Assembly: GCA_036399715.1 (NCBI GenBank)
Contig: DASWMO010000207.1
Span: 1 to 14,752 of the forward strand
Direction: 5' to 3'
Source: DASVSE01 sp036399715
GTDB lineage: Bacteria; Bacteroidota; Rhodothermia; Rhodothermales; Rubricoccaceae
Length of the DNA: 14,752 bases
The position numbers were made by a program, and so were the translations under genes. Under the pieces are notes generated by a model. It worked only from the letters and a program-made list of their open reading frames with translations. It did not search any database and was not told the origin of the DNA. Shown in pieces: positions 8,423-14,731 of this stretch (its first letter is position 1; each line of letters starts with the position of its first letter).

Positions 8423-9292
8423 ATGACGACCGAAACGCGCCTCGACACGCTCCACGCCGCTGCCCGCCGGAGCCGCCTGCTGGCCGTCTTCGCGACGGTG
8501 TGCCGCCTCCTGCTCGCGCTCGCGTTTCTTCCGTCGGGCTGGAAAAAGCTCGCCGGCGAGCGCTTTACGCAGATCGGGGTCGACCAGCCGATCGGCTTTT
8601 TCTTCGAGGCGCTCTACCAGACGGGCCCGTATTACCGCCTGATCGGCCTCGCGCAGGTGGTGGCGGCCGTCCTGCTTCTGGTCCCGCGGACGGCCACGCT
8701 CGGCGCGTGGCTCTTTCTCCCGATCGTCGCCAACGTCGTCGCCATCACCGTGTCGCTGCATTTTACCGGGACCGTTTTTGTGACGGTCCCGATGCTGCTC
8801 GCGAACCTCTTTCTGGTGCTCTGGGACTACGACCGCTTCAAGCCGATCCTCGGGTCGGCGTTCGGGTGGAGCGCGGGAGCACCGGTGGCCCCTGCGCCCG
8901 AGGCGCCCGCCCGCACCGCGGCGGCCGTGCTGACGGTCGGTGCGGGAGCGGCGCTCCTCCTCGGGGCGCTCCTGATTCTCACCGAGCCGCAGCGGGCCGC
9001 GTCTCCGGTCGCGGCCTCGGCGCTGGTGCTCGTGTGGGCGCTCGCGCCCGTCGCCGTCTGGGCCGGGGCACTCCGGAACGTGCCGGCGGCGCGGCTCGGC
9101 CTCGCCGGAGGTGTCAGTGCAGGGCTTCTCGCACTCGTGCTCGCGTTCGTCGTCGTGTGGACGCCGGTGCACCCCGCGGCGCCGCTCGCGGAGGTGTGGG
9201 CGCTTCCGCCGGTCGCGCTATGGGCCGTCGTGGCCGTCGGATGGCTGGTATGCCGGGCTCGGAGTGAGCCGGCACGGGCACTCGCCCGCTGA
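8423..9292 (+). CDS. DoxX-like integral membrane protein with C-terminal four-helix extension
   Basis: The protein is 289 aa. Residues about 20-140 form a DoxX-like four-helix bundle (LLLALAFLPSGWKKLAG at the first helix, then a long loop, and a fourth helix ending in WDYDRFKPIL). DoxX-like proteins are inner-membrane proteins, some linked to quinone oxidation or thiol stress, but most have no assigned function. A Pro/Ala linker (about 150-163) is followed by four further hydrophobic segments (about 165-186, 198-216, 225-247 and 258-277) ending in a basic tail. The usual family length is near 130-160 residues, so this C-terminal half is an extension I do not recognise. The ATG at 8423 is the first sensible start after the divergent hydrolase, and the leader is C/T-rich without Shine-Dalgarno. 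The DoxX assignment is moderate; the membrane nature is certain. Confidence 0.85.
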   Translation: MTTETRLDTLHAAARRSRLLAVFATVCRLLLALAFLPSGWKKLAGERFTQIGVDQPIGFFFEALYQTGPYYRLIGLAQVVAAVLLLVPRTATLGAWLFLPIVANVVAITVSLHFTGTVFVTVPMLLANLFLVLWDYDRFKPILGSAFGWSAGAPVAPAPEAPARTAAAVLTVGAGAALLLGALLILTEPQRAASPVAASALVLVWALAPVAVWAGALRNVPAARLGLAGGVSAGLLALVLAFVVVWTPVHPAAPLAEVWALPPVALWAVVAVGWLVCRARSEPARALAR

Positions 9293-9331
9293 CGCTGCGG
9301 CGACGCGAGGCCCGGGCGTGAGCCTCACCAC

Positions 9332-9511
9332 ATGGCGAAGGACCAGTTCGCGTACTGGCAGCACACTCAGCTCACCGTTGACGTGACGGCGGGGCGCGGG
9401 GCAAGCTTTTCGATCGAGATCCCGCTCGACCTGCGCTTTCTCATCGACTCGCGGCTCTACACCGACGTCGAGACGTCAGACCTTGAACCGGCCGAGGCCG
9501 TCGATGCCTGA
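9332..9511 (+). CDS. Small hypothetical protein (59 aa)
   Basis: ATG 9332 to TGA 9509-9511 encodes a 59-aa protein beginning MAKDQFAYWQHTQLTVDV. Its composition is balanced (aromatic, acidic and hydrophobic residues, few arginines), unlike the arginine-rich shadow frames common here. About 84% of its codons end in G or C, close to the neighbours. The stretch GRGASFSIEIPL looks superficially like the last strand of a histidine-kinase ATPase domain, but nothing else of such a domain is present. It starts 40 bases after the DoxX-like gene in the same frame and could be co-transcribed with it. Its last 55 bases overlap the 3' end of the potassium-channel gene on the other strand. I do not recognise a family. 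The chance that it is a real gene is somewhat better than even. Confidence 0.55.
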   Translation: MAKDQFAYWQHTQLTVDVTAGRGASFSIEIPLDLRFLIDSRLYTDVETSDLEPAEAVDA

Positions 9512-10506
9512 CCGGACGGCTCGGCCGGGTCTGTCTCGTCGAGGCGCGACACGTCGACCGTGAGCACGTCGCCCGAGCGGTCGAAGAGGTCGCGGAAGCG
9601 GGCGTGCCAGAGCACGTCACCGTCGCCGGCGCGGTAGGACGTCCGGGCGACGACGGACTGCATCGTCGCCTCGTCGAGGGCCGAGAGACGGACCAGGATC
9701 TCGGCGTCGCCGTCGCGGAGGTCGGCGTCCGTGCAGCCCCACACGGGGCTACCGGGCACGAGCGGGTGCACGACGGTCCACGTGAGTGGGAAGAACGTCA
9801 CGTGCCGCCGTTCGAGGTCGAGGGCCGCGTAGCGCCGCACGCGCCGCCCGACGGCCGGGTCGTCCACGAGGACCGAGAACGTGACCTCGACCGAGACGTC
9901 GGAAAGCTCCGAGCGGCGCGCGTTCGCCAACCGGAACATCAGCGCCTGCCCGCCCTGGTACGGCGCGACGAGCAGCCGCCGCGAGAACACGATGTCGGCA
10001 TCCGGCCGGGCGACGCGCGCGAACGTGAGGCCGGTCGCGAGGGCGGCGTAGAAGATGCCGACGAACGCCTCGGCCGTGACGAGCGCCTGCGCGCCGTGCG
10101 ACACAGGCGCGATGCGGCCGTAGCCGATCGTGGCGAAGGTCTGGACCGAGAAGTAGAGCGCCCGGAAGAAGCCCGCCCCGCCGGCGTCGCCGGGCGGCGC
10201 GTCGAGCGCATCCGGGCCGAGCGCCCAGAACGCGACCGCGAAGGCTGCGCCGACCGCCGCGTAGACGAGCGCGAGCACGGCGACGAACGCCGGCCACGAC
10301 ATCGAGACGAGGTCGTGGTAAATGCGGTGCGAGCGGAAGACGCCCATGCCGGTCCGCCGGACGTTGAACGAGCCATCGGGGCGCAGCATCCGCTGGCGGC
10401 TCTCGTCCGAGACGACGCGGCCGAGGCCGAGGTCCCCGCTGTCGCGGGGCAGGCCGTCGGGCGAGGGCGGCGTCGCAGGCGGCTGGTCGGGCGGCGGTGA
10501 CTCCAA
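9457..10506 (-). CDS. Inward-rectifier-type potassium channel (KirBac-like)
   Basis: This protein of 349 aa (with the TTG start at 10506) would be one subunit of a tetrameric K+ channel in the inner membrane. The N-terminal segment DLGLGRVVSDESRQRMLRPD leads to the slide helix and M1 (about 68-95). The pore helix and selectivity filter TIGYG (126-130) follow, then M2 (about 141-168) ending in TFARVARPDADIVFS, and a C-terminal immunoglobulin-like regulatory domain (about 172-325: ALMFRLANAR, HPLVPGSPVWG, ARTSYRAGDGDVLWHARFRDLF). This order matches KirBac1.1. No in-frame ATG precedes the conserved N-terminus; TTG 10506 is the nearest plausible start, and longer extensions would enter the divergent gene. 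The last 20 or so residues are low-complexity Ser/Ala/Thr and overlap the small gene 9332-9511. Gating ligands (in KirBac, pH or anionic lipids) cannot be deduced. Confidence 0.9.
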   Translation of the reverse strand: MESPPPDQPPATPPSPDGLPRDSGDLGLGRVVSDESRQRMLRPDGSFNVRRTGMGVFRSHRIYHDLVSMSWPAFVAVLALVYAAVGAAFAVAFWALGPDALDAPPGDAGGAGFFRALYFSVQTFATIGYGRIAPVSHGAQALVTAEAFVGIFYAALATGLTFARVARPDADIVFSRRLLVAPYQGGQALMFRLANARRSELSDVSVEVTFSVLVDDPAVGRRVRRYAALDLERRHVTFFPLTWTVVHPLVPGSPVWGCTDADLRDGDAEILVRLSALDEATMQSVVARTSYRAGDGDVLWHARFRDLFDRSGDVLTVDVSRLDETDPAEPSGQASTASAGSRSDVSTSV

Positions 10507-10607
10507 CGGATTGGGCGCGTGCAGGTCCTCGCAACGTAACCCGCCGGCGGTCGGGGCGTAGGTCTCCGCCTGCCCGCCGCGTGGGTGCCCATCGATAGCT
10601 TCCGGCC

Positions 10608-11177
10608 GTGACGTTCGCGAAAGCCCTGACCTTCTTCTGGATCGCGCTCGTCGGCGCCGTGCTCGTGCTGTGGCTCGCCCGGCCGGACCTGTTCTCGGCC
10701 GACGCCGTCGTGGCGGACCTGCGGGCGTTCGGGCCCTGGGCGTTCGTCGCGTTCGTCGGCGTGTCACTCGTCCGCGGCGCGGTTCTCGTGCCGAGCACGC
10801 CGGTCGTCCTCGCCGGCGCGGTCCTGTTTCCCCACGCGCCCCTCGCCGTCGTGCTCGTCTCGATGGCCGGCATCCTGGCGACGGCCACGCTGCTGTACCG
10901 CTTTCCGGGCTTCGCGGGCTACGACGTGCACCTCGCGAGCCGCCACCCCGAGCGGCTCGCGCGGCTGCAGCGGCACCTCGACGCGCCTCGGGCGCAGTGG
11001 GCCGTCGCGGCGTGGGCCTTCCTGCCGGTTGTCCCGACAGACCTCGTGTGCTACGCAGCGGGCCTGGCGCGGATGCCGTTTCGGCGTCTGATCGCGGGCA
11101 TCGTGATCGGCGAACTGCCGCTCGTGACGGCGTACGTCGTGCTCGGAAAGAGCGCGGCGTCATGGCTCGCGCTGTAG
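10608..11177 (+). CDS. TVP38/TMEM64-like (VTT/DedA superfamily) membrane protein
   Basis: The gene encodes 189 aa from GTG 10608 to TAG 11175-11177. Hydrophobic segments lie at about 5-23, 43-60, 66-98, 131-150 and 160-185. Two elements look like the inverted re-entrant repeats of the VTT fold: VPSTPVVLAGAVLFP (61-75), and FLPVVPTDLVCYAAGLARMP (138-157) followed by GIVIGELP (164-171). In better-studied relatives this fold is linked to lipid scrambling, undecaprenyl-phosphate recycling and membrane homeostasis; which applies here is unknown. It is divergent from the potassium channel with a 101-base gap (10507-10607) that must hold both promoters. A TAGCTTCC (10595-10602) lies just before the GTG, a weak -7-like match with no clear -33 partner. 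The 3' end faces the lipoprotein gene across 16 bases. Confidence 0.85.
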   Translation: MTFAKALTFFWIALVGAVLVLWLARPDLFSADAVVADLRAFGPWAFVAFVGVSLVRGAVLVPSTPVVLAGAVLFPHAPLAVVLVSMAGILATATLLYRFPGFAGYDVHLASRHPERLARLQRHLDAPRAQWAVAAWAFLPVVPTDLVCYAAGLARMPFRRLIAGIVIGELPLVTAYVVLGKSAASWLAL

Positions 11178-11190
11178 CGGCCACGGCCGC
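11177..11190. terminator. Short GC hairpin between convergent genes
   Basis: GCGGCC-AC-GGCCGC spans 11177-11190, inside the 16-base gap between the VTT gene and the lipoprotein gene, with the first G being the last base of the VTT stop codon. It can fold as a 5-bp GC stem with a 4-base loop and is readable from both sides. There is no T tract. It may act as a small bidirectional terminator, though GC-rich DNA produces such symmetry by chance. Confidence 0.3.
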
Positions 11191-11193
11191 AGG

Positions 11194-11784
11194 TCACCCG
11201 CCGAGCGCGGTCCCGTCGTCCGTCCAGCGCCACGAGTCGAGGACGTAGGCGACGCGGGCGTCGACGGCCTCGCGGGCCGCATCGGCCGCGTCCGAGGCGA
11301 CGACGAAGAAGCGGCCGGCGTGCTGCCCGAGCCAGACCGCGCCCGACCGGCCCTCGCCGGCCGTGCGGAATGCAACGAGCGCAGAGGCGGGCGCAGTCGA
11401 ATCCGGCGTGGCCGTCCCGAGCGTCGTTGCAACAGAGTCGGCGGCCGAGCGGGCCGCGGCCTCGTCGGTGCCGGTGGCGAGGAACGTGAGCGTCCATGCG
11501 CCGTCGGGCGTGGACGACGCGAGGCGGAGTGTCTCGCCTGCGGCCGTGCGCTCGGTCGTGACGGCCATCGGGGCCGGCACGCGGACCGTGAACGGGACAG
11601 GTAAGGTCGAGCCGGAGGCCTCGCGGAACCGCACCGGCTCGGGCTGCCCGCCGACGGTCAGCGTGTCCACGTCGAGGCCGGCCGAGAGCGTCGCGGCGCG
11701 CTCCGCGAGGGTCGGCGAGGCGGCGCGGTCGCCGCAGGCGGCGAGCCCGACGAGCGCGAGGGCGGCGAAAACGAAACGAGCCAT
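11194..11784 (-). CDS. Putative secreted lipoprotein, function unknown
   Basis: The protein is 196 aa. The N-terminus MARFVFAALALVGLAAC is a lipoprotein signal with lipobox GLAAC and cysteine at 17, followed by GDR, so the mature protein is probably anchored to a membrane facing the periplasm or surface. The remainder is Ala/Thr-rich with alternating beta-like stretches (PFTVRVPAPMAV, GETLRLASST, WTLTFLATGT) and ends with a Trp-containing segment (YVLDSWRWTDDG). No catalytic motif is visible. The ATG at 11784 is chosen because it directly precedes the signal peptide; the in-frame ATG at 11853 adds 23 non-signal residues. It is the last gene after pyrH and frr on the same strand, 69 bases beyond frr, and may be co-transcribed with them, although no functional link is evident. 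Confidence 0.82.
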   Translation of the reverse strand: MARFVFAALALVGLAACGDRAASPTLAERAATLSAGLDVDTLTVGGQPEPVRFREASGSTLPVPFTVRVPAPMAVTTERTAAGETLRLASSTPDGAWTLTFLATGTDEAAARSAADSVATTLGTATPDSTAPASALVAFRTAGEGRSGAVWLGQHAGRFFVVASDAADAAREAVDARVAYVLDSWRWTDDGTALGG

Positions 11785-11853
11785 CGGAGGGGGCGTGGGT
11801 GCGCAGGGTAAACCCGCGATGTGCCTGTTTGTCCCGCGCAGATCCGGCCGCAC

Positions 11854-12423
11854 CTAGACCGTCATGATGTCCTTCTCCTTGTTGTCGAGCATCGTGTCCA
11901 CGCGCGCCACGTAGCGGTCCGTGAGCGCCTGCAGGACGCCCTCGGCCTCGCGCTCGGTGTCCTCGGAGAGGCTGGCCGCGGTCGCGGTCTTCTTGATGGC
12001 CTCCTTGGCCGACCGGCGCGTGTTGCGGACGGCGATTTTGGCCTCCTCGCCCTTGCCCCGAGCGGCCTTCATGAGGTCCCGGCGGCGCTCCTCGGTCAGC
12101 GGCGGGATCGAGAGCATGATCTGCATGCCGTTGTTGGTCGGGTTGAGCCCGAGCCCGGCGAGCGTGATGCCGCGCTCGATCGCACCGATGGTGCCCTTGT
12201 CGTAGGGCTGGACCGTGATGAGGTCGCTCTGCGGCGCGGCGACGTTGGCGACCTGGTTGAGCGGCATCGACGAGCCGTAGGCGTCGACGCGGACGGCGTC
12301 GAGCATCGATGGGTTCGCGCGGCCGGCGCGGATCGTCGAGAGGTCCTGCGCGAGGTGGTCCAGCGTCTTGTCCATGTGCATCTCGGCGTCGTCGAGGTGC
12401 TCCTGGAGGGCGGGGTCGATCAT
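11854..12423 (-). CDS. frr: Ribosome recycling factor
   Basis: This 189-aa cytoplasmic protein splits post-termination ribosomes together with EF-G. The length matches the family (E. coli 185). Domain I helices frame the protein: MDKTLDHLAQDLSTIRAGRANP near the start and IAVRNTRRSAKEAIKK followed by the closing helix DRYVARVDTMLDNKEKDIM at the end. The inserted beta domain II carries LITVQPYDKGTIGAIERGI and LGLNPTNNG, and IPPLTEERRRDL follows, all diagnostic. It is directly downstream of pyrH with a 32-base gap, the standard bacterial arrangement. Its leader is C-rich with no Shine-Dalgarno. The call is secure. Confidence 0.98.
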   Translation of the reverse strand: MIDPALQEHLDDAEMHMDKTLDHLAQDLSTIRAGRANPSMLDAVRVDAYGSSMPLNQVANVAAPQSDLITVQPYDKGTIGAIERGITLAGLGLNPTNNGMQIMLSIPPLTEERRRDLMKAARGKGEEAKIAVRNTRRSAKEAIKKTATAASLSEDTEREAEGVLQALTDRYVARVDTMLDNKEKDIMTV

Positions 12424-12455
12424 CGGTTCGGGGGACGGGGCGGAAGGGCCCGGAT

Positions 12456-13259
12456 TCAGGAAAGCGCGTCGGCGACCGGCGCCGCGGCGGCTGGCGCGAG
12501 CACGGCGGAGGGGGCGTCAGCGTCCCAGTGGACCGTCGTGCCGACGGGCTCGCCCTGCATGACGCGGAGGAAGGTGCCGGGCGTGTTCATGTCGAACACG
12601 ACGATGGGCAGGCCGGACTGCTTGGCGAGCGTGATCGCCGTGAGGTCCATCACGCCGAGGCCGCGCGCGAAGACCTCGTCGCCGTGGATGGACTCGAAGC
12701 GCTGCGCGGCCGGGTCACTCTCGGGATCGGCCGTGTAGACGCCCGGGACGCGCGTGCCCTTGAGGATCACATCGGCGTCGACCTCGGCTGCGCGGAGGCT
12801 CGCCGCCGTGTCGGTCGTGAAGTACGGGTGGCCCGTGCCGGCGCCGAACACGACGACGCGGCCCTTTTCGAGGTGCCGGATGGCGCGGCGGCGGATGAAC
12901 GGCTCGGCGATCTCGTTCATGTCGATCGCCGAGACGAGGCGCGCGTGGAGGCCCTCGGCTTCGAGCGCGTCCTGGAGCGCCATCGCGTTGATCATCGTCG
13001 CGAGCATGCCCATGTAGTCCGCATGCGCGCGGCTGGACATGCGCGTGCCCTCGGGGCTCACGCCGCGGAAGATGTTGCCGCCGCCAATGACGAGCGCGAC
13101 CTGAACGCCGGCGTCCATCGCCTCGCGAACGTCGCGGGCGTACTGCGCGAGGACGGCGTGGTCGATGCCGAACTCCTTGCTCCCGAGCAGCGCCTCGCCG
13201 GAGAGCTTGAGCAGGACGCGGCGGTAGCGGAGCGGGCGGGCGTCGGCCGGAGCGGGCAT
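12456..13259 (-). CDS. pyrH: UMP kinase
   Basis: This 267-aa enzyme phosphorylates UMP to UDP in pyrimidine nucleotide synthesis and belongs to the amino-acid-kinase fold, normally as a hexamer. KLSGEAL (18-24) and GGGNIFRG (59-66) form the phosphate-binding loops. DYMGMLATMINAMALQDALE (81-100), MNEIAEPFIRRRAIRHLEKG (114-133) and GTGHPYFTTDTAA (141-153) cover the UMP site and active region, and VDADVILKGTRVPGVYTADP (160-179) is the ATP-side block. The usual family end is near residue 245; an extra 20 or so residues form an Ala/Pro-rich tail not seen in E. coli PyrH (241 aa). It is the first gene of the visible pyrH-frr unit; rpsB and tsf, often upstream in other bacteria, are absent, and a divergent TetR gene sits there instead. 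Confidence 0.98.
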   Translation of the reverse strand: MPAPADARPLRYRRVLLKLSGEALLGSKEFGIDHAVLAQYARDVREAMDAGVQVALVIGGGNIFRGVSPEGTRMSSRAHADYMGMLATMINAMALQDALEAEGLHARLVSAIDMNEIAEPFIRRRAIRHLEKGRVVVFGAGTGHPYFTTDTAASLRAAEVDADVILKGTRVPGVYTADPESDPAAQRFESIHGDEVFARGLGVMDLTAITLAKQSGLPIVVFDMNTPGTFLRVMQGEPVGTTVHWDADAPSAVLAPAAAAPVADALS

Positions 13260-13332
13260 GGGGTCGGAGCGGCCGGGTGGAAGGGCTCCGAAACTACGGC
13301 CGGGCGCACGGGCCGGGCAACGCGGCCCGCGA

Positions 13333-13351
13333 CGAACCGGCGGGACGTTCG
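13333..13351. promoter_or_regulatory. Candidate TetR-type operator
   Basis: In the 160-base gap between pyrH and the divergent TetR gene (13260-13419), CGAAC (13333-13337) and GTTCG (13347-13351) form a dyad separated by nine bases, 69 bases before the regulator's ATG. A second small dyad, AACG-TTT-CGTT (13394-13404), lies in a locally AT-richer patch 15 bases before that ATG. TetR regulators often repress their own promoter through such dyads. The call rests on symmetry alone. Confidence 0.22.
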
Positions 13352-13419
13352 ACCGGCGCGCGGGCGTCGGCGGCGGTTTACCTTCAGCGTCCTAACGTTT
13401 CGTTCTGCCTGCGCGACCG

Positions 13420-13977
13420 ATGCCTCCCGACCCGACGCCCGGCTCTGCCGCCACGCGCGCCGCGCTCCTCGCCGCCGCCCGCGCGTGTTACGCCGAAGCC
13501 GGTTACGACGCCGTCGGCGTGCGTGAGATCGCCGCTCGGGCAGGCGTCAACGCGGCGCTCGTGAACCGCTACTTCGGGTCCAAACTCGGCCTGTTCCGCG
13601 CGGCCGTGGCCGACAGCTTCACGGTCGGCAACCTGCTCGTCGGCGAGCGGGCGACGCTCGGCGAGCGCCTCGCGCGCTACGCCGTCGGGCGCCGCCGCGG
13701 CGGCGTGGACCCGACGCTCGTCGTGCTGCGGTCATCGGCGAGCCCCGACGCGGGGCCGGTCCTGCGAGAGGCGCTCGACGCGCAGGTCGTGCAGCCGCTC
13801 GCGGCGTGGTTGGGGGGCGAGGGTGCCGCAGCACGGGCCGGCCTCGTCGTCGCGGTTCTGTTCGGCGTCGCCGTCTCGCGGGATGTGCTCGGCGTCGCGG
13901 CGCTCGGCGCGGAGCACTCAGAGGCACTCGCGCCGCCGCTCGGGCCGTTCCTGCAGCGCCTCATCGACGGCGGCTGA
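13420..13977 (+). CDS. TetR/AcrR family transcriptional regulator
   Basis: This 185-aa protein has the TetR N-terminal helix-turn-helix: AALLAAARACYAEAGYDAVG (14-33), VREIAARAGVNAALVNRYFG (34-53) and SKLGLFRAAV (54-63). The rest (about 70-185) is an all-helical ligand-binding and dimerisation domain whose sequence does not identify a ligand. It should act as a dimeric repressor. The ATG at 13420 precedes the HTH by about 13 residues, normal for the family. The gene is divergent from pyrH and convergent with the PH-domain-like membrane protein, whose 3' end it overlaps by 60 bases. Targets are unknown; autoregulation through the intergenic dyads is a guess. Confidence 0.9.
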   Translation: MPPDPTPGSAATRAALLAAARACYAEAGYDAVGVREIAARAGVNAALVNRYFGSKLGLFRAAVADSFTVGNLLVGERATLGERLARYAVGRRRGGVDPTLVVLRSSASPDAGPVLREALDAQVVQPLAAWLGGEGAAARAGLVVAVLFGVAVSRDVLGVAALGAEHSEALAPPLGPFLQRLIDGG

Positions 13978-14541
13978 CGCAGCCTGCTCGGCCAGCATCC
14001 GGACGGCGTCTTCGGCCGCACGCACGTCGCGCACGTTGGCGAAGCCGACCGGCGTCAGCGTGCGGTCGCCGTCGGCGTCGCGGCCGCCTGTCTGCGAGAA
14101 GACGAGACTTCCCGAGCCGTCGGGCCGCTCGGTCCGCCGCACGTCGCGGAGCGCCTCGGGCCGGAAGGAGCGGACGCCGATGGCGCGGGCGCCCGACGCC
14201 TCGAAGAGGATCGCCCGGCGGTCCGTGACGATGTATAGCGTGCGCCGCGCCACGCGCCACGCCCACCACGGCGCCGAGAGCATCGCGAGGCCGACCGCGA
14301 TGAACGGCGTCCCGAAGAGCGGGAAGGCGACGGCGAGGCTCGTCCAGTCGTCGACGGTGAGCGACGCCATCGCGGTCCAGAAGACTGAGAAGGCCGTCCA
14401 CGGGATAGCGAAGATCCAGATTCCAAGCGCGCTCAGGGCGGCGCGGCGCGCGTCGGGCGGCGCGGCCCACTCGACCGCCTCGCCGCGTGCGAGTTCGTCG
14501 CGGGCGAGGGCGTCGAGGTCAGCCGGAAGGCGAGCGGTCAC
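13918..14541 (-). CDS. PH-domain-like membrane protein
   Basis: The protein is 207 aa from GTG 14541. After a short N-terminal region containing the frequent GEAVEWAAPP element (20-29), two membrane segments lie at about 36-58 and 71-91, followed by the signature WRVARRTLYIVTDRRAILFE (95-114). The remaining cytoplasmic domain is PH-like, with RSFRPEALRDVRRTERPDGS (124-143) and GFANVRDVRAAEDAVRML (166-183). I know this arrangement (two helices, then a Y-x-[VI]-T-[DN]-R-R-[AV] turn and a GF-x-x-[IV]-x-[DN] element) from bacterial proteins annotated only as PH-domain-containing; function is unknown. An in-frame ATG at 14673 would add 44 residues of arginine-rich sequence and is rejected. Its last 60 bases overlap the convergent TetR gene, so the two 3' ends constrain each other. 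Confidence 0.8.
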   Translation of the reverse strand: MTARLPADLDALARDELARGEAVEWAAPPDARRAALSALGIWIFAIPWTAFSVFWTAMASLTVDDWTSLAVAFPLFGTPFIAVGLAMLSAPWWAWRVARRTLYIVTDRRAILFEASGARAIGVRSFRPEALRDVRRTERPDGSGSLVFSQTGGRDADGDRTLTPVGFANVRDVRAAEDAVRMLAEQAASAAVDEALQERPERRRECL

Positions 14542-14671
14542 AGGCGTCGAGGGCGAGTGAGGCCGGGGTATCGCAGAACGGCCGCCGCGGGTGCAGCGCA
14601 GCGGTCGCAGCCGGCTGGCGGGAACGCGGCCGTTCCCGGCGGTCCTCCTGTTGATGCGGGACCGGCGGGCC

Positions 14672-14716
14672 ACGCGCGACGCCCGCTCTGGAAGGTCCAG
14701 AACGGGCGTCGCGCGT
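14672..14716 (-). terminator. Strong long-stem hairpin, terminator for a gene entering from the right
   Basis: ACGCGCGACGCCCG (14672-14685) pairs with CGGGCGTCGCGCGT (14703-14716) over 14 bp. After one C/A mismatch, TCTGGA (14687-14692) pairs with TCCAGA (14696-14701), closing on a three-base AGG loop. This is far longer than chance symmetry. It starts 15 bases beyond an in-frame TGA (14734-14732) of the minus strand, the place expected for a terminator. No T run follows, so it may be an L-shaped or factor-assisted terminator. The rest of 14542-14731 shows no gene. Confidence 0.65.
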
Positions 14717-14731
14717 AGGACTCGGGCCGCA

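Noticed and set aside
8225..9172. A long N-terminal extension of the chloroperoxidase-like hydrolase
   Set aside because: The frame stays open by GC bias only; it crosses the divergent DoxX-like gene and encodes charged low-complexity sequence.
9332..9511. The small gene as a histidine-kinase fragment
   Set aside because: Only the short GRGASFSIEIPL stretch resembles a kinase ATPase end; no N, G1 or G2 boxes are present nearby.
10507..11184. An N-terminal extension of the potassium channel through the VTT gene
   Set aside because: The added residues are Arg/Pro-rich shadow sequence antisense to a real membrane protein; the conserved channel N-terminus lies downstream of the TTG at 10506.
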